From positions 434,001 through 498,000 of the forward strand of contig CP038110.1 of the NCBI GenBank assembly GCA_004519485.1: a DNA stretch of 64,000 nt, read 5' to 3'. This document shows positions 20,695 through 32,295 of the stretch, in pieces. This DNA is from Nannochloropsis oceanica. Taxonomy: Eukaryota; Sar; Eustigmatophyceae; Eustigmatales; Monodopsidaceae. The notes beneath the pieces are model-generated. The model ran no database searches and was not told the origin of the DNA. It worked only from the letters and a program-made list of their open reading frames with translations. The stretch's first letter is position 1, and every line of letters starts with the position of its first letter. The position numbers and the translations under genes are program-made.

Positions 20695-22785
20695 ATGGCC
20701 CTGAGCGCCGAGCGCCTGCTGCGGCCTCTCTTCCCTCCCGATGGCCACGAGGACGGGAAAAATGACCACACCTACGGGGAAGACGAGGGTACGCCGGGTG
20801 TTAAGGTGGTGCTGGCGGACTATCAAGGGTGGTGGGCGCCCTTAACACACTTGTTTTACAGCAATGCCTCGCGATCCCTGGTGAGCGCGCATCCTGAAAG
20901 CAGCCTGGAGGAAGTCGAGTCGTTTTACTGCACGAATTGCTTAAACTATTTTGCCGAGGCGGAGGCTGCTGCATCATCTCACCGTTGTCCACAGTGCTTT
21001 GACTGTCCCCAGTGCAAGAGCGCATTGGTCATCATGCCTGTGGCCGCGGACAAGGGCGAGGAGGGAAAGAGCGGTGAGACTAATAGTGATGGTGGAAGCG
21101 GCTACGCCTTCCGATGTGGATACTGCCTATGGTCATCTTCAAAGACTCTGGGGTTGGTTGAAACCAAGCCTGAAGATCTGGCAAAGAGAGTGATGGAGGC
21201 TAAAGCTTCTCCTCAAGACGTCCGCTTTCGTTCGTTGGTAAGCCAGCTCCGAGAGCGCGCGGTGGAGGTGGCGAGAGACCGTCACTTTCGAGGGCGTCGA
21301 TTTATTCACATGGGTGGCGAAGAAAAAGCAGGGGGGAATGGAGGAGGTGGACGACGGTGGCATTTGGAGGACTTGGAGAAGAAGGAGGCGCAGCAGGCAG
21401 CACAGACAACAGAAGTAGCCCAGGACGTGAAACGAACTGCAGTTTTGTACAGTATGGTTGAACAAGAGGAGGAACAGGACAAGGGAAAGGGTAGCGACAG
21501 CAACAGCAGTATTGACAGTAAAAGTGGTGGTAACCGGTCGTATTCTCTCTCGGCCGAAGAGCACGATTCTGTCCCTCCTTCCCTCCCTTCTTTGACCTCT
21601 CTCAACGGCATCACCACAGCAGAGCAACGTCAACACGCCTGCAGCTCCCACCAGCCTTCATCTACCTCCTCCCTAATCCCTATGCGCCGTCTTCTAACGA
21701 GCAAACGCTCACGGCGGTGTCGAGTGGACGTCGAAGAAGGAAGACCCGGTATCTTGTTGAAGCCTAAGGTCAACCCCTTGGAGGGGGATTCGTCGATGAG
21801 AAGTCACGTGGGAAAGTGGTGGCAGAAGGACGCAAGTGCTGTGCATGTGTTACCGTTTGTAAGTGTCGTGCAGGCGCGGGGGTTGGAGTGTGTTTTTCAT
21901 GGAGGGGGAGAAGGAGGAGAAGAAGGAAGAGAAGAAGGAGAAGGAGGAGGAGGAAGAGAAGAAGAAGAAGGGGGAGAAGGGAGCAGCAGTAGGGGTAAGC
22001 CCAGCCCTCTCTCCTTCGTTCTTCGTCTGCGAAATTCGCTCAATGGCAAAGTTAGAATTGCACTTGTCCCACCTCCTACTCCGCCATTAGAGGGCAGCAG
22101 CAGCAGCAGCACCATGCCTTACTACCTCAGGCATCTATCGGTCGCTTTGGGTAGCAGCTTCAGTAGCAGCAGTAGCAGCAGAAGCAGCAGTAGCAGCGGT
22201 ACTTGTAGCAGTAGTCGTACACGTGATTGTAGTTTTGGCGATGACAATATCAACATGAATGTACTTTATGCCTACGTGCCTGCATTGGGCCGCGAGGATG
22301 GGAGGGAACAAGGGAGGGTGGAGGAAGGAGAGGAGTTGGAGCTCGAGGCTTGTGAAGACGAGTATTTGGAGGACGAGAAGGTGGATGAGGATCAAGACAC
22401 CTTGGACATGCTTGCATTACAAATGTTGGAAAGACAGGAATTGGAGGAGAGCAATAACAATAGCAGTAGCACTAGCAGTAGCAGTAGCACTAGCAGTAGC
22501 AGCAGCAGCAGTAGCAGCAGCAAGATGTTGTTGCAACGAAAATCGCGTGCTTGGCTTCATGTGGTGGTGAGGCCACCGTCGTCCCCTCTTTCGGTGGTGG
22601 GCGAGGCAGCTGTGGGGGTGTTGCTGTTTTTGCGGCTTACGAGCGACCGCAGTGAATTTAGCAGTACCCGAGGGGAGACTGCTTCGATAGTTGTGCCTGT
22701 CTGTCTGGCCTTCACGAGGGGGAGCACGGAAAACACACCGGAAGGTGATTTTGTAGGACACCTGACACGATTAGGCTTAGAGTAA
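20695..22785 (+). CDS. DCTN4: Dynactin subunit p62 (DCTN4) homologue
   Basis: p62 is a pointed-end component of dynactin, the activator that links dynein to cargo. The single exon encodes 696 residues, longer than the roughly 460 in animals because of low-complexity insertions. Family signs are the N-terminal Cys-rich region: FYCTNCLNYF (about residues 77-86), HRCPQCFDCPQCKSAL (about 96-111) and FRCGYCLWSSSKTLGL (about 138-153), spaced as zinc-binding pairs, followed by a conserved helical part (VRFRSLVSQLRERA). The C-terminal 60 residues (LHVVVRPPSS, GVLLFLRL, VVPVCLAFT) fit the beta-rich end of the family. Poly-Ser, poly-Glu and Gly/Glu tracts (residues 400-430 and 480-510, and about 580-605) are species-specific. 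Cytoplasmic. Start is the first ATG after a C-rich leader. Confidence 0.85.
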   Translation: MALSAERLLRPLFPPDGHEDGKNDHTYGEDEGTPGVKVVLADYQGWWAPLTHLFYSNASRSLVSAHPESSLEEVESFYCTNCLNYFAEAEAAASSHRCPQCFDCPQCKSALVIMPVAADKGEEGKSGETNSDGGSGYAFRCGYCLWSSSKTLGLVETKPEDLAKRVMEAKASPQDVRFRSLVSQLRERAVEVARDRHFRGRRFIHMGGEEKAGGNGGGGRRWHLEDLEKKEAQQAAQTTEVAQDVKRTAVLYSMVEQEEEQDKGKGSDSNSSIDSKSGGNRSYSLSAEEHDSVPPSLPSLTSLNGITTAEQRQHACSSHQPSSTSSLIPMRRLLTSKRSRRCRVDVEEGRPGILLKPKVNPLEGDSSMRSHVGKWWQKDASAVHVLPFVSVVQARGLECVFHGGGEGGEEGREEGEGGGGREEEEGGEGSSSRGKPSPLSFVLRLRNSLNGKVRIALVPPPTPPLEGSSSSSTMPYYLRHLSVALGSSFSSSSSSRSSSSSGTCSSSRTRDCSFGDDNINMNVLYAYVPALGREDGREQGRVEEGEELELEACEDEYLEDEKVDEDQDTLDMLALQMLERQELEESNNNSSSTSSSSSTSSSSSSSSSSKMLLQRKSRAWLHVVVRPPSSPLSVVGEAAVGVLLFLRLTSDRSEFSSTRGETASIVVPVCLAFTRGSTENTPEGDFVGHLTRLGLE

Positions 22786-23313
22786 AGGAACGGAGAAGGA
22801 AGAAATAAAAGCCAAACAGCCATGTCGGAGCGAGGCTGCGACATGTGAATTAAGAGACGATAAGGACAAAGATGGAAATAAACCAAAAAGTGTGTGGTGT
22901 GTGAGCGGGTCCCTATTTTTTTTTAAATTTCTTCTGTTTGCTAATCAGAAATGTAGTAGAAAAAGTTCTCTCCTCCTGTGCTTCAATTCTTTCTTTCCCT
23001 CCCTTGTGGCGGGAAGGAGAAAAAGACACACGAGGCAACCGAAATCCCCGGGGGCTGCACACGAATGTATCTTTTCCCCCCTCCACCTCTCTATTGATAA
23101 AGGCCCGCTTTCAACCCTTCTCTGCTTTAAAGAATGTATCCCAATTACGTCCCACGCGCTCGTTCGCTCCATCGCTCTTCCTTCTTAATGCATGCAGCCA
23201 TGTCGAAATTCACCCTCTTCCCTCCCATTTCCCACACCACCTCCCTGCCCTCCATCCGCCTTTCCCTCCCTCCCTCCCTCCCTCCCTCCCTCTCTCCCTC
23301 CCTTCCTGCCTCT
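22786..23313. other. Spacer between convergent DCTN4 and UGP-PGM ends
   Basis: No gene seen. A CCCT repeat at about 23265-23310 touches the 3' end of the UGP-PGM coding region. Short T-rich and A-rich runs near 22800-22930 are probably transcript ends. Confidence 0.5.
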
Positions 23314-26300
23314 TCACGTGATCACCGTTGGCTCCGTCCTTCCTGTGAACTCCTGCAAATTGGACAGCTTCAGCGCCACATCCACCAACTCCCCTAGCGC
23401 CTCCAACGGGTGCAGCCCCAGCATGGTCTTGTCAGGCTGGTACTTCTCCAAATACATACGGACCGTCGCCCCGCTACCCGCCGTGCCTGACAAACGGAAA
23501 ATCACACGCGACCCATCTGTGAATAAATACCTGAGTACGTGGAGGAAAAAGAAGGGCAAAAGGAGGGACAGAGGAATGACCCGAGTGAAAACATACAAAA
23601 TACGACCCCCACCCCAAAAGAGAAGCTTGATTCGGTAACAAAGGCATCACACCCCCCTCCCTCCCCCCCTCCAAACCTGATCCCTTGATGAGATGACACA
23701 GAGCCATCCACCGGGTCTGTGTATTCAAATTCGTCCGCCACTGCAACAACATATCCACCTCCAAGCTTCTCGCCCGTGACTGCCGCAAAGGAAGAAGTCA
23801 TGAACGTAACCATGGCCTCGGCCCTCGTCTTATCCACACCCTCATAGTCGTAGCGGACGTAATAATTTCTGTGAGACGATAAAAAAGGAGGGAAGGTGCG
23901 TGAATGTGTGGAGGTCAATGATGAAAATTGAGCGGCGGATTGCGCAGCTAATGCTGGTCCTGGTGCTGGTACTGCTGGTGCTGCTGCTACGCGAAGCACA
24001 TGTCATAAAGAAGCCGCCTCACCTACGCACACACAGTCGTACACTTATCCTCCCTATCGCTTTCTAACTCTCCACCCCCTTTTTTTTTCAAGACCTACCT
24101 GCCATACGTCGTCCAATGCTCCCTCACGATGCTCTCCACAGACACCAAGGGCTCGCCCTCCTCCTTGTTGTAGTGCGCTAAAATCGACATCCAAGCCAAT
24201 ACTGCCCACATCCCATCCTTCTCCCTCACATGATCACTCCCCGTTCCGAAACTCTCCTCCCCACAAATAAACGGCGTGTAATTCGCCCCCCCCATCTCCC
24301 GTGAATCCATCAGGTTCCCGAAGAATTTCCAGCCGGTCGGCGTCTCGAACAAAGACAGATTCAACCGTTTCGCCACCAAGTCCACCGCTCCACTCGTGGG
24401 CATCGACCGCGCCACGCCTTTCAACCCCCCCTGGTCCCGGAAAAACGGGATAACGTCGGCATGCGCCACGATGATAGCCAGGCTATCACTAGGAGTCACG
24501 AAAAACTGCCTCCCCAAAATCATGTTCCGATCCGCATCGCCGTCCGCTGCTGCGCCAAACGCCGGGATGACCACCCCCTCCTTCGCTTCCACCGGGTTGC
24601 CCTTCGCATCTACTCCCATGGCATGGACCAAATCGTGGGCATACGTCAAATTAGGGTCCGCGTGCCCCCCCCCAAAATCATCTTTCGGAACCGCGTTCAA
24701 GAGGCACTTCTCGCTTGCCCCCAGCTCTTCACAAAATACCTTACGCGCATACGGCCCCTGCACCCCACTCATCGAATCATACACGAATGAAAAATCTTTC
24801 CTAGCCAACAAGGTCTTGATCGCCTCAAAATCAAAAATAGATTTCAACAGCTTCACATGCTCCTCCAACCCGTCGAACACAGTCACCACCACCCCTGCGC
24901 TCCCATCCGCTGATGCCACCCTCGTATTCCCCACCTTACTCACGTCCACATCGGGAAAATCTGGGGCGATTTTATATGAGGTCAACGTGGTGGTGTACGT
25001 GTACATGGCATTCGTCACCTTCTCAGGCGCGGGGCCTCCGTTCTCAATGTTGTACTTGATGCCAAAGTCCTCTGTCGGTCCTCCCGGGTTGTGCGAGGCC
25101 GATAAAATAAATGCTCCAAACGCTTTCTGCCACACAGGTCCCTTCTCTCTGATCACGGCACTCGCCGCTGGGGTCGATAACAACCCGTCCTTTGCAATCA
25201 TAATACGCTTCACTCCATTGGCCACGGCCATCTTGGTGATGATCTGAATTGCCTCCGGATTAAAATAACGACCATCCCCACCAATCACCAGCGACCCCCC
25301 CAAGGTAACATCGGTTCCGAAATCAGCCACCGCATTAAACACGGCCTGGACGAAGTTGTTCAAATAGTGGGGAGATTGGAACTCGACCACCTTTTTCCTC
25401 AACCCTGACGTGCCGGGCTTCTGACCCGGGATAGGGGCGGTTGCCACGGCCGTGGGACGTAGGGCACCGAGGCCAGGAGCAGAAGTCAAGTCGATGGTAG
25501 CGTCTTTATAGATACCCTTGGGAAGGACCTTGGGTTCCTTGCTGCTGTTGATGATGCTGGTGGTGCCTTGGACGATGACACCAGAGGAAAGCCAGACCTC
25601 GCCCTGGATGGACACGCGATCGGCGCCGACGAGGGAAGGAACACCGCCCTTCGTGGCGGCCTCCAGTTGTTGCACGAGCTTATAGGCTTTATCGTCAAGG
25701 TTGATCAAAGGCGCGGTCCCGTTGCGGGACGGGGCGAGGGCAGGGGTGCCATCGGGGGTAAGGACGTAGGTGTCCGAACGGAGGAGGAAGAGGTCGCTGC
25801 ATTTCTTGACGGGCACGAAGCGGGTGCGGGGGACGACGACTGCAGAAGAACCGGTGAAGCATTCAATGGCTGCACCCATGGCGGTCTCGAGCTGCCACAC
25901 AGCGGGAGATTTGGAGTCCTTGGGATCGACGGTTTTGCCGTTCTTGATCATGGGGAGGGGGATCAGCCCACCTGCAGCGCGGATGGCCTCCTTGAGCTTG
26001 TCGAGACGGACCCACAGATTGTTGGTGTTGAAATACTTGTGGATCGTCACATCCTGGAAGGCCGCCTCGTCCGTCTTGGCGCACTGGGCAGACTCGCGAA
26101 GGATCAATTGTCCATCAGAGGTACGTACGGCCAGGTGTCCCCCTTTCTTATCTGCCTCCGTTCGCTCCGCGCATTCCACCATGAAGCTGGAGCCGGACTC
26201 GGCAAAGTATGTCAACAAAGACAAGTCCAGCGTGGCCCCAAGATTATCCGAGTTGCTCACAAACATGTACTTGACCCCATCTGCCAACAGGCGATCAAGT

Positions 26301-26854
26301 GTGCCCGATCCATCCAAAGCTGCATACAGATCACCATGACCAGGAGGGCACCATTCCTGGGAGCGGTTCGTAGGCCATTCCACAGGGGCAAACGTAGCCG
26401 CATCCACCTTGGGGACTTTGTTCTGCAGCAGCTCCAGGTTGGGATCAGCGACGAGCGTGGGATACTTGGTCAAATAACTCAATGTGTCGGAGGAGGTGGA
26501 AAAGGAGTTCATGAGAATGAAGCGGACATTGCTCTTGAATTGCTGGCGGAAAGCCATTACTTGCTTCGCAGTCAGATCGAGGAAAGTGTCTTTCCCCTTG
26601 ACGGGCAACAGGGACTTCGCCTTGTCCAATCCCATGCTGGTCCCCAGGCCACCGTTCAACTTAAGGACGACGGTTTCTTTAAGCAGCTCGGGATTGATTT
26701 TAATCTTGGCCTTGAGGTCCTTCTCGAGGTGGGGAAACCCGGCCGCGGGGGTAATGTCGGACTCGGCGATGATGCCTGAGGCGCCCGAGACGAGTGCGAG
26801 GTAAGAGTTTTTGAAGGAGGCGATTGCAGCGTCGCTGAGATTTTCTTTGCGCAT
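23314..26854 (-). CDS. Fused UDP-glucose pyrophosphorylase and phosphoglucomutase
   Basis: The two halves interconvert glucose-6-P, glucose-1-P and UDP-glucose, which feeds beta-glucan, glycolipid and cell-wall synthesis. Exons on the minus strand: 26854-24099, 23868-23677 and 23530-23314, joined as AG|A and AG|G (both Arg), giving 1054 residues. UGPase (about 1-470): LKLNGGLGTSMG, CPPGHGDLYAAL and MFVSNSDNLGATLD. PGM (about 490-1054): the phosphoserine loop SASHNPGGPTEDFGIKYN, metal loop AADGDADRN, sugar loop CGEESFGTGSDHVREKDG, and the phosphate-binding end FRLSGTAGSGATVRMYLE supplied by exon 3. All catalytic signatures are intact. The N-terminus (MRKENLSDAA) lacks a signal peptide, so it is probably cytosolic. 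The same fusion is known in diatoms and other stramenopiles. Confidence 0.96.
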
Positions 26855-28051
26855 CTTCGCCTGGTTAAATTTGAGGGAGGGGAAATGTGGGAGGGTTTGG
26901 AGGGAGGGTGAGGAAGAGGTGGATAGAGCAAGGGAAGACGGAGACAGAGAAGGGTAGCGAGGTCATTCACATAGGAATCAAGATGCGCGTGGTACGTAGT
27001 GGACAGAGGAGCTGTACTTGTTATCAAAGAATGACCCCTCGATGAAAATTCAGCCTTTCCATGCACAAGGAGACGATTCAAAAACGTGAATGGTACACAT
27101 GGTGTCGTACTCATAGCAGAGTGCCCACAAGGGACCTATCCTCGTGGCCGCCGTGCACGCTTGCTTGCTTCTGCTATGAGCCACGACTAACATTGAAACA
27201 AGCAGACCCTTCACTTTTCTCATGCTAGCATGTATGACACCCTTCTACCATACCCCCAGTGACCCATTCATTCAACCACGATTCACGTACCTCAAAAGGG
27301 GCAAACATTTGCTCGGGAGAGGCAGACATGACTGCAGTTGCTCGCGACCGTGGGGATGAAACAAGGCAAAGGCCCTCGATGGCGTGCTCGCGTGATCTGT
27401 GCATTTGTGTGTGGTGTCTGGATAAGAAATAATTTCCGTGGTGGGGGGAGAGTGGTGCATGGAGACGCCAGGTCGGGTTCCTGATCTTAGGTGCACCAAA
27501 AGCCTCGACTCGAATCCATTCTTCCAGGTCGTGAGCAAATCCAGCATACATCCGCTCTGCTATGGAAGTTCCCTGGCAAAGTCCAGGAGCCGCGGGCTAG
27601 GCTGTCGGATGCGCCGCTGCTCTCCACCACATGCACAACAAGATCTGAGGGGGTTGCATGAATGTTGCGCTGTCTTCTCGTCGCTAAAAAGGGGAACAAC
27701 GTTTTGCGCCATATTCAAAGCACGCAGCGCTAACACTGGTAAGACATGAGGGCTAGGCAAGCCCAGGGACCAGGCGAGGTAGTCTTGCCATGAGAGCGTA
27801 GAGCCAAGAGCGTGTGGAACATCTTTGTGGGACGAGAGAAAATATTTCAACGTCTGCCCGGGTGGCAAGCAAGCAAAAACTGCTGGCCCGGTCCCAACCC
27901 GCCAGTGTTCATCATGTGTTTCCTTTTCCCTTACTGTCCTGTTGCTTGTTTCCTTCAGTATTTTGGTGAGCTTCATTCGTTATTGATTGCGTAAATGAGT
28001 GCAACTCATCCTCAGCTCGCCCTCCCTCGTTCTTCTTTTCTCCCTTATACT
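26855..28051. other. Spacer, possibly holding a small unknown gene
   Basis: About 1.2 kb between the UGP-PGM start and the DHFR-TS stop. A minus-strand frame at 27560-27976 includes LSWQDYLAWSLGLPSPHVLP and looks mildly protein-like. It has no family I recognise and no clear partner exon. Nothing else supported. Confidence 0.35.
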
Positions 28052-28973
28052 CTACACCGCCATCTTCATTTTGATGTTCTCCTGCGGCGTGTACCCCTCA
28101 ATCCGAAAATCCTCAAACACAAAGTCGTCGATGCATTTCTTGTCCGGGTTAATGAAGAGCCGAGGAAACTTGGCCGGGGTTCGCGTCAACTGCTCCTTCA
28201 AGGCCTCGACGTGATTCGAGTAAACGTGAGCATCCCCAATTGTGTGCACGAACTCCCCTGGCGCCAACCCACACACCTGCGCCACCAAGCTGGTGAGCAA
28301 TGCATACGAAGCAATATTAAACGGCACACCCAAACCCATATCCGCGCTGCGTTGGTACATCTGGCAGGACAGCTCCCCATTTGCCACATAAAACTGACAA
28401 AACATGTGACACGGGGGCAACGCCATCTTCCCCAGATCCGAAGGATTCCAGGCTGAGACAATGATCCGTCGATCTTCCGGATTTTTCTTTATCGTCTCAA
28501 TTGCATTTGCCAGCTGATCGATGCCCTTCCCGGTGTAGTCCGCGTGCATATCCTTGTATTCAGCCCCAAAATGCCGCCACTGGAAGCCGTACACCGGTCC
28601 TAGGTCTCCCTCCTCCCGATTGCTCAACCCTATTTTGTCCAGGTACTCCCTGCTAGAGTTTCCGTCCCAAATTCCAATCTTTTTGTCTTTCAATAGATTC
28701 GAGTTTGTCTTGCCACTCACAAACCACAGCAACTCCTCCGCGACCCCCCGCCAAAATACCCTCTTAGTCGTTAAGAGAGGAAACACATTGTTCCTGAGGC
28801 TAAATCGAAGCTGTGCTCCAAACTTGGACAAGGTGCCTGTCTGTGTTCGATCCCCCCGATGGTTGCCCTTCTCAATGATTTCGCGGACAAGATCCAGGTA
28901 TTGCTGCTCTTCTTCGTTCCTTTCCTCTTCCTTCTTTCCTCCCCCAGCCGGAGCCGACGCACTGCCCTTAGTT

Positions 28974-29037
<64 letters not shown>

Positions 29038-30157
29038 GGTTGTTGCTGCTGCTGCTGCTACTGCTGCCATAGAAAGGTGGTAAAGCCCTGTAATTCAAAC
29101 GTTCAAAGCGCTGAAAACGGAAGTGCAAATGATTCTGGGTCAAGGTCTCGGTCGAGGTGACGAGTCCATAAACAGTGGCAGGGATGGTAGGGAAAAAGGC
29201 GTCACAATCCGCGAACAGCGGCGTCGGGCTGTTATTCGAAATCTCCCTCTCTCCTCCCTGCCCTCCCTCCTGCCCTTCCTCATCGATGGCGGTGAATTCA
29301 ATGGCTTCGCATAGGTCGGAGGATAAAGCTTCTTTGTAAACAGCAGCCCCGCCGATCACAAACACTTTCTCGACCGCCGTTGCATCCTCCCCCGTGGACA
29401 ACAACGCCAATGCCTCGGGTAACGAGGCCGCAACACGCACACCTTGTGGGAGGTTTAGTTGCTCGCGGATTGCGGGATTGCGGGAAAGGACGACGTTGAG
29501 ACGATTTCGCAGGGGGCGGAATCTCTCGGGGATGGATTGCCACGTCCGACGGCCCATGATGACGGCGTTGGTCTTGTTGGGCAATGTGGTGGACGATGTG
29601 AGGTGTTTGAAATGTGCCATGTCTTCTGGAAGGTTCCAAGGAAGTTGGCCTTGCTTGCCAATGCCCAGGGACTTGGCGGTGGCGGCCACGACGATGGTAA
29701 AACCCCTCAGACCCTCCTTTGTGACGGTCGATGCGGCAGCAACAGCGGTGGCAGCGAGGGGAGACATGGGCTTTTTGGTTGCAAAGTAAGACGGAGTGTT
29801 GGTGCTGCTAGAGCAGGTGCTGGTGCTGGGGCTGGGGGGGGCAGTGGCAGTGGTGCAGTCGAGCACGACAAGCAAGAGGAGCGCAAAGCTGACGAAGAAG
29901 TAGCGGGAGAGAATGGAGAAAGGCTGCGTGACTCCAGCTGGTGGTGACAAGGGACGAGGAGACTGAAGCTTCACTTTTCCACGTGCGCGCTTCGTGGCGA
30001 GAGGGACTGTCCTGTGCGGGATAAAGCAGAATTGATTGGCGAAGCTTAGTTTGTGTGTTTGTGTGAAGGGCAGACGAAGAAGCCATAATGGAGGAAGGTG
30101 AGGAGGCTGAGGGCGCCAAAACATTGAATGCACCCGCCTTCTTCCACGCGTGGTCAT
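28052..30157 (-). CDS. DHFR-TS: Bifunctional dihydrofolate reductase-thymidylate synthase
   Basis: TS converts dUMP to dTMP with methylene-tetrahydrofolate and DHFR recycles the dihydrofolate. The single frame has 701 residues. DHFR (about 145-345): [44 protein letters not shown] and [15 protein letters not shown]. The linker carries poly-Ser and about 20 Asn from a (GTT)n/(AAC)n repeat. TS (about 415-701): [35 protein letters not shown], catalytic Cys in [32 protein letters not shown] and [10 protein letters not shown]. Upstream of DHFR are 130 extra residues with a hydrophobic segment ([13 protein letters not shown]). A second ATG at 29767 (MSPLAATAV) would give a compact enzyme, so organelle targeting from the first ATG is possible but unproven. 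It is head-to-head with dTMP kinase. Confidence 0.96.
28974..29045. repeat. (GTT)n trinucleotide repeat coding poly-Asn in the DHFR-TS linker
   Basis: About 20 TTG/GTT units, read on the minus strand as AAC (Asn), with one GTG interruption that encodes His. It sits exactly in the linker between the two enzymes, where length change is tolerated. Confidence 0.93.
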
Positions 30158-30678
30158 CTTCTTCCTTGCATGTCCTCCTCTGCGTGCTTGTCATCGTAAT
30201 TTTCATGGTCGTGGAGATCTAGTTGGGGTTGGCATAGTGGCAAGTGTGCGGCTATATAGAGGTTACCGCGTTCGCCAGAAACCCTGTGTTGGCGATCGAC
30301 CACTACGCCGACCTCCCCCTCCCTTCCCACACTGTTTTCATGCGTTGAGCCCGAACCCACCGCCAACATCGCAAAGCACAGGCCCTAACCACCCGCAGCA
30401 GCACGACAAAAAAAAACCAAAAACCAACGGTGGCGCGTTTACTTTCCTGGACGTGGCGGAACGCGGCCGTGTTTTCTACCTTGTGTGGTTCGTGGCGGCC
30501 GACTCTCTTGGTCTTTCCAGCTGCCGCCGCAGCATCATCCCTTACTACTACGACGGCTATCTGGCTACGCCCTTCCTCCTCCTTTGCCGCCGCCAGTGCC
30601 GCTGCTTTTTACAGAAGCAGCAATTGTAAGATTCGTCCCTTTCGTCCCCTTTCAGTCGTCAGCACTACTCGCTTGCTC
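30158..30678. promoter_or_regulatory. Shared divergent promoter of DHFR-TS and dTMP kinase
   Basis: About 270 bp from the DHFR-TS ATG to the start of the kinase-side open frame, 520 bp to its first ATG. It contains a TATATA at 30253-30258. ACGCG cores lie at 30146-30151 (palindromic ACGCGT, inside DHFR-TS codons 2-5), 30267-30271 and 30434-30438 (both minus strand). ACGCG is the core of the yeast cell-cycle box that controls dTMP-synthesis genes; use of it here is only inferred. Confidence 0.5.
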
Positions 30679-31401
30679 ATGACGGCCGGAGGCTCTTCTC
30701 AGGCCTCAACTGACAGCTCCGGCACCGGCACGATTAGCACCACCGCGGACATTCAACCCACCAAACAGCGCGGGGCATTAATCGTTCTGGAAGGCGTAGA
30801 CCGTTGCGGAAAAACCACGCAAGTCGCCCGGCTTGTCAAGTCGTTGCGCGCGAATGGGTTGGCGGCGGAAGCTATCCGATTTCCAGACCGCACTACTACC
30901 ATCGGCACGATGATCAATGCGTACCTTGCCAAGGCAACGGATTTAGACGACCACGCTATCCATCTTCTGTTCTCGGCTAATCGCTGGGAGGCGGTGGCGT
31001 CTTTACATAGCAAGCTGGCGGCAGGGACGACATTGGTGTGTGATCGCTACGCGTATAGCGGGGTGGCCTTCTCGGCGGCCAAACAAGGGATGGACATTGA
31101 ATGGTGCAAGCAATGCGACCGCGGGTTGCCGAAACCGGATGCGGTGATTTATTTGGATATTTCAGTGGAGGCCGCGGCGGGGCGCGGGCAGTATGGGGAG
31201 GAGAGGTACGAGACACAGGAGATGCAAGGGAAGGTGAGGGAGAACTTTCAGAAGTTAATGGAGGGGGATTCAATCTGGCATGTTGTGGACGCAGCAGGGA
31301 CGCTGGAGGAGGTGAGTGAGGGGGTGGGGAAGGTGGGTATGGCGACGGTGAAGAAGGTGGGGGAGGGAGAGAGGGGCCTTGAGACATTGTGGCCCTTGTG
31401 A
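30679..31401 (+). CDS. Thymidylate (dTMP) kinase
   Basis: Phosphorylates dTMP to dTDP, the step after thymidylate synthase. From ATG 30679 the protein has 240 residues, normal for the family. The P-loop is LEGVDRCGKTTQ. The dTMP-binding parts include RFPDRTTTIGTMINAYL, LLFSANRWE and DRYAYSGVAFSAAKQGMDIEWCK. The lid and nucleoside part include GLPKPDAVIYLDI and EERYETQEMQGKVRENF. The same frame stays open for 110 codons upstream, back to a TGA at 30346, but contains no ATG. Those codons look like a mitochondrial or plastid leader (Arg, Ser and Ala rich, no acid until late), for example VARLLSWTWRNAAVFSTL. Either an upstream exon or non-AUG start adds a targeting peptide, or the codons are 5' UTR. 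Confidence 0.92.
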   Translation: MTAGGSSQASTDSSGTGTISTTADIQPTKQRGALIVLEGVDRCGKTTQVARLVKSLRANGLAAEAIRFPDRTTTIGTMINAYLAKATDLDDHAIHLLFSANRWEAVASLHSKLAAGTTLVCDRYAYSGVAFSAAKQGMDIEWCKQCDRGLPKPDAVIYLDISVEAAAGRGQYGEERYETQEMQGKVRENFQKLMEGDSIWHVVDAAGTLEEVSEGVGKVGMATVKKVGEGERGLETLWPL

Positions 31402-32295
31402 GAGGGGTGGCTTGCCTTGGGTGGTTGATGGATGGGGTGGAGAAAGGAAAGAAAAGGGGCCTGTGCGAGTCAGTGAATGGGATGCAAAAGAAGGGGGATC
31501 AGTCAATGGGGTGCAAATGAAGGGGGGAAAGGGAAAGTAAGAGCATGTAGTCAGCGTTGTATACTGCAAGTCCTTTCGTCAATGTTGAGGGATAGATTCC
31601 TTTTTTTAAACCTTTCGGTGCTCCTTCCTCTATTCAACGGTCGTAATCTCTTCACGAGGGAATTGGATTTACCCGGAGGCCTCGCCTCTCGCCCCTGCCT
31701 TTCTCTCTCCTCTCTCTTTCTTTTCTTTGACTGCGCACGATTAGCATGTCGTCGGTCTTGATTGCATGTGAGGGAGTAAAAGTTTTTCCGCCCAACCCTT
31801 TTCGTCGAAGCGCCATGGCTCAGAGAGTCGCATGTAGATGTCACGATGACGCCTCCGTTCTCCTCCTACTCTATCTCTCTCAAATCTCAATCTCTTTATC
31901 CCGCCTTTTCCCTCAAAAAAATGACAATTTCTTTCTCTTTTTTTAGTCTCCTGTCGCTTTTCATCTCTTCATCCCTCCCCATTTCGTTGATATTCTACTT
32001 TCTATATATCTTCTATCTCTGCTCTTTGCTCCTGTTTTGGCGTGTGGATAGATGACTGTGCAACCGGAGCAAGAAGCCTTTGCAACGTCATCACCACCAC
32101 GTTCCCTTCCTAGCTCTTTCCATCACTTCTCCCCTTCCCTTCCCCCCTTCCTCCATGCAAAGGGCTTGCGTGGAAAAGAATGATGACGCATGCGAAAAAT
32201 GATGACGATTATCAAGTGACTTAAGCTGTATCTCCGTATCCCCCCCTCTCTCCTTCCTTCCCGCCTTCCATTCCTACTGTCAGAACCGGCTGAGC
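31402..32295. other. Convergent spacer between dTMP kinase and V-PPase
   Basis: No gene seen. T- and CT-rich with several poly-T runs (31597-31604, 31936-31945), as expected for transcript ends on either strand. Confidence 0.5.

Noticed and set aside
25568-26779. 403-codon plus-strand frame
   Set aside because: Antisense shadow of the UGPase half, whose motifs are unmistakable on the minus strand.
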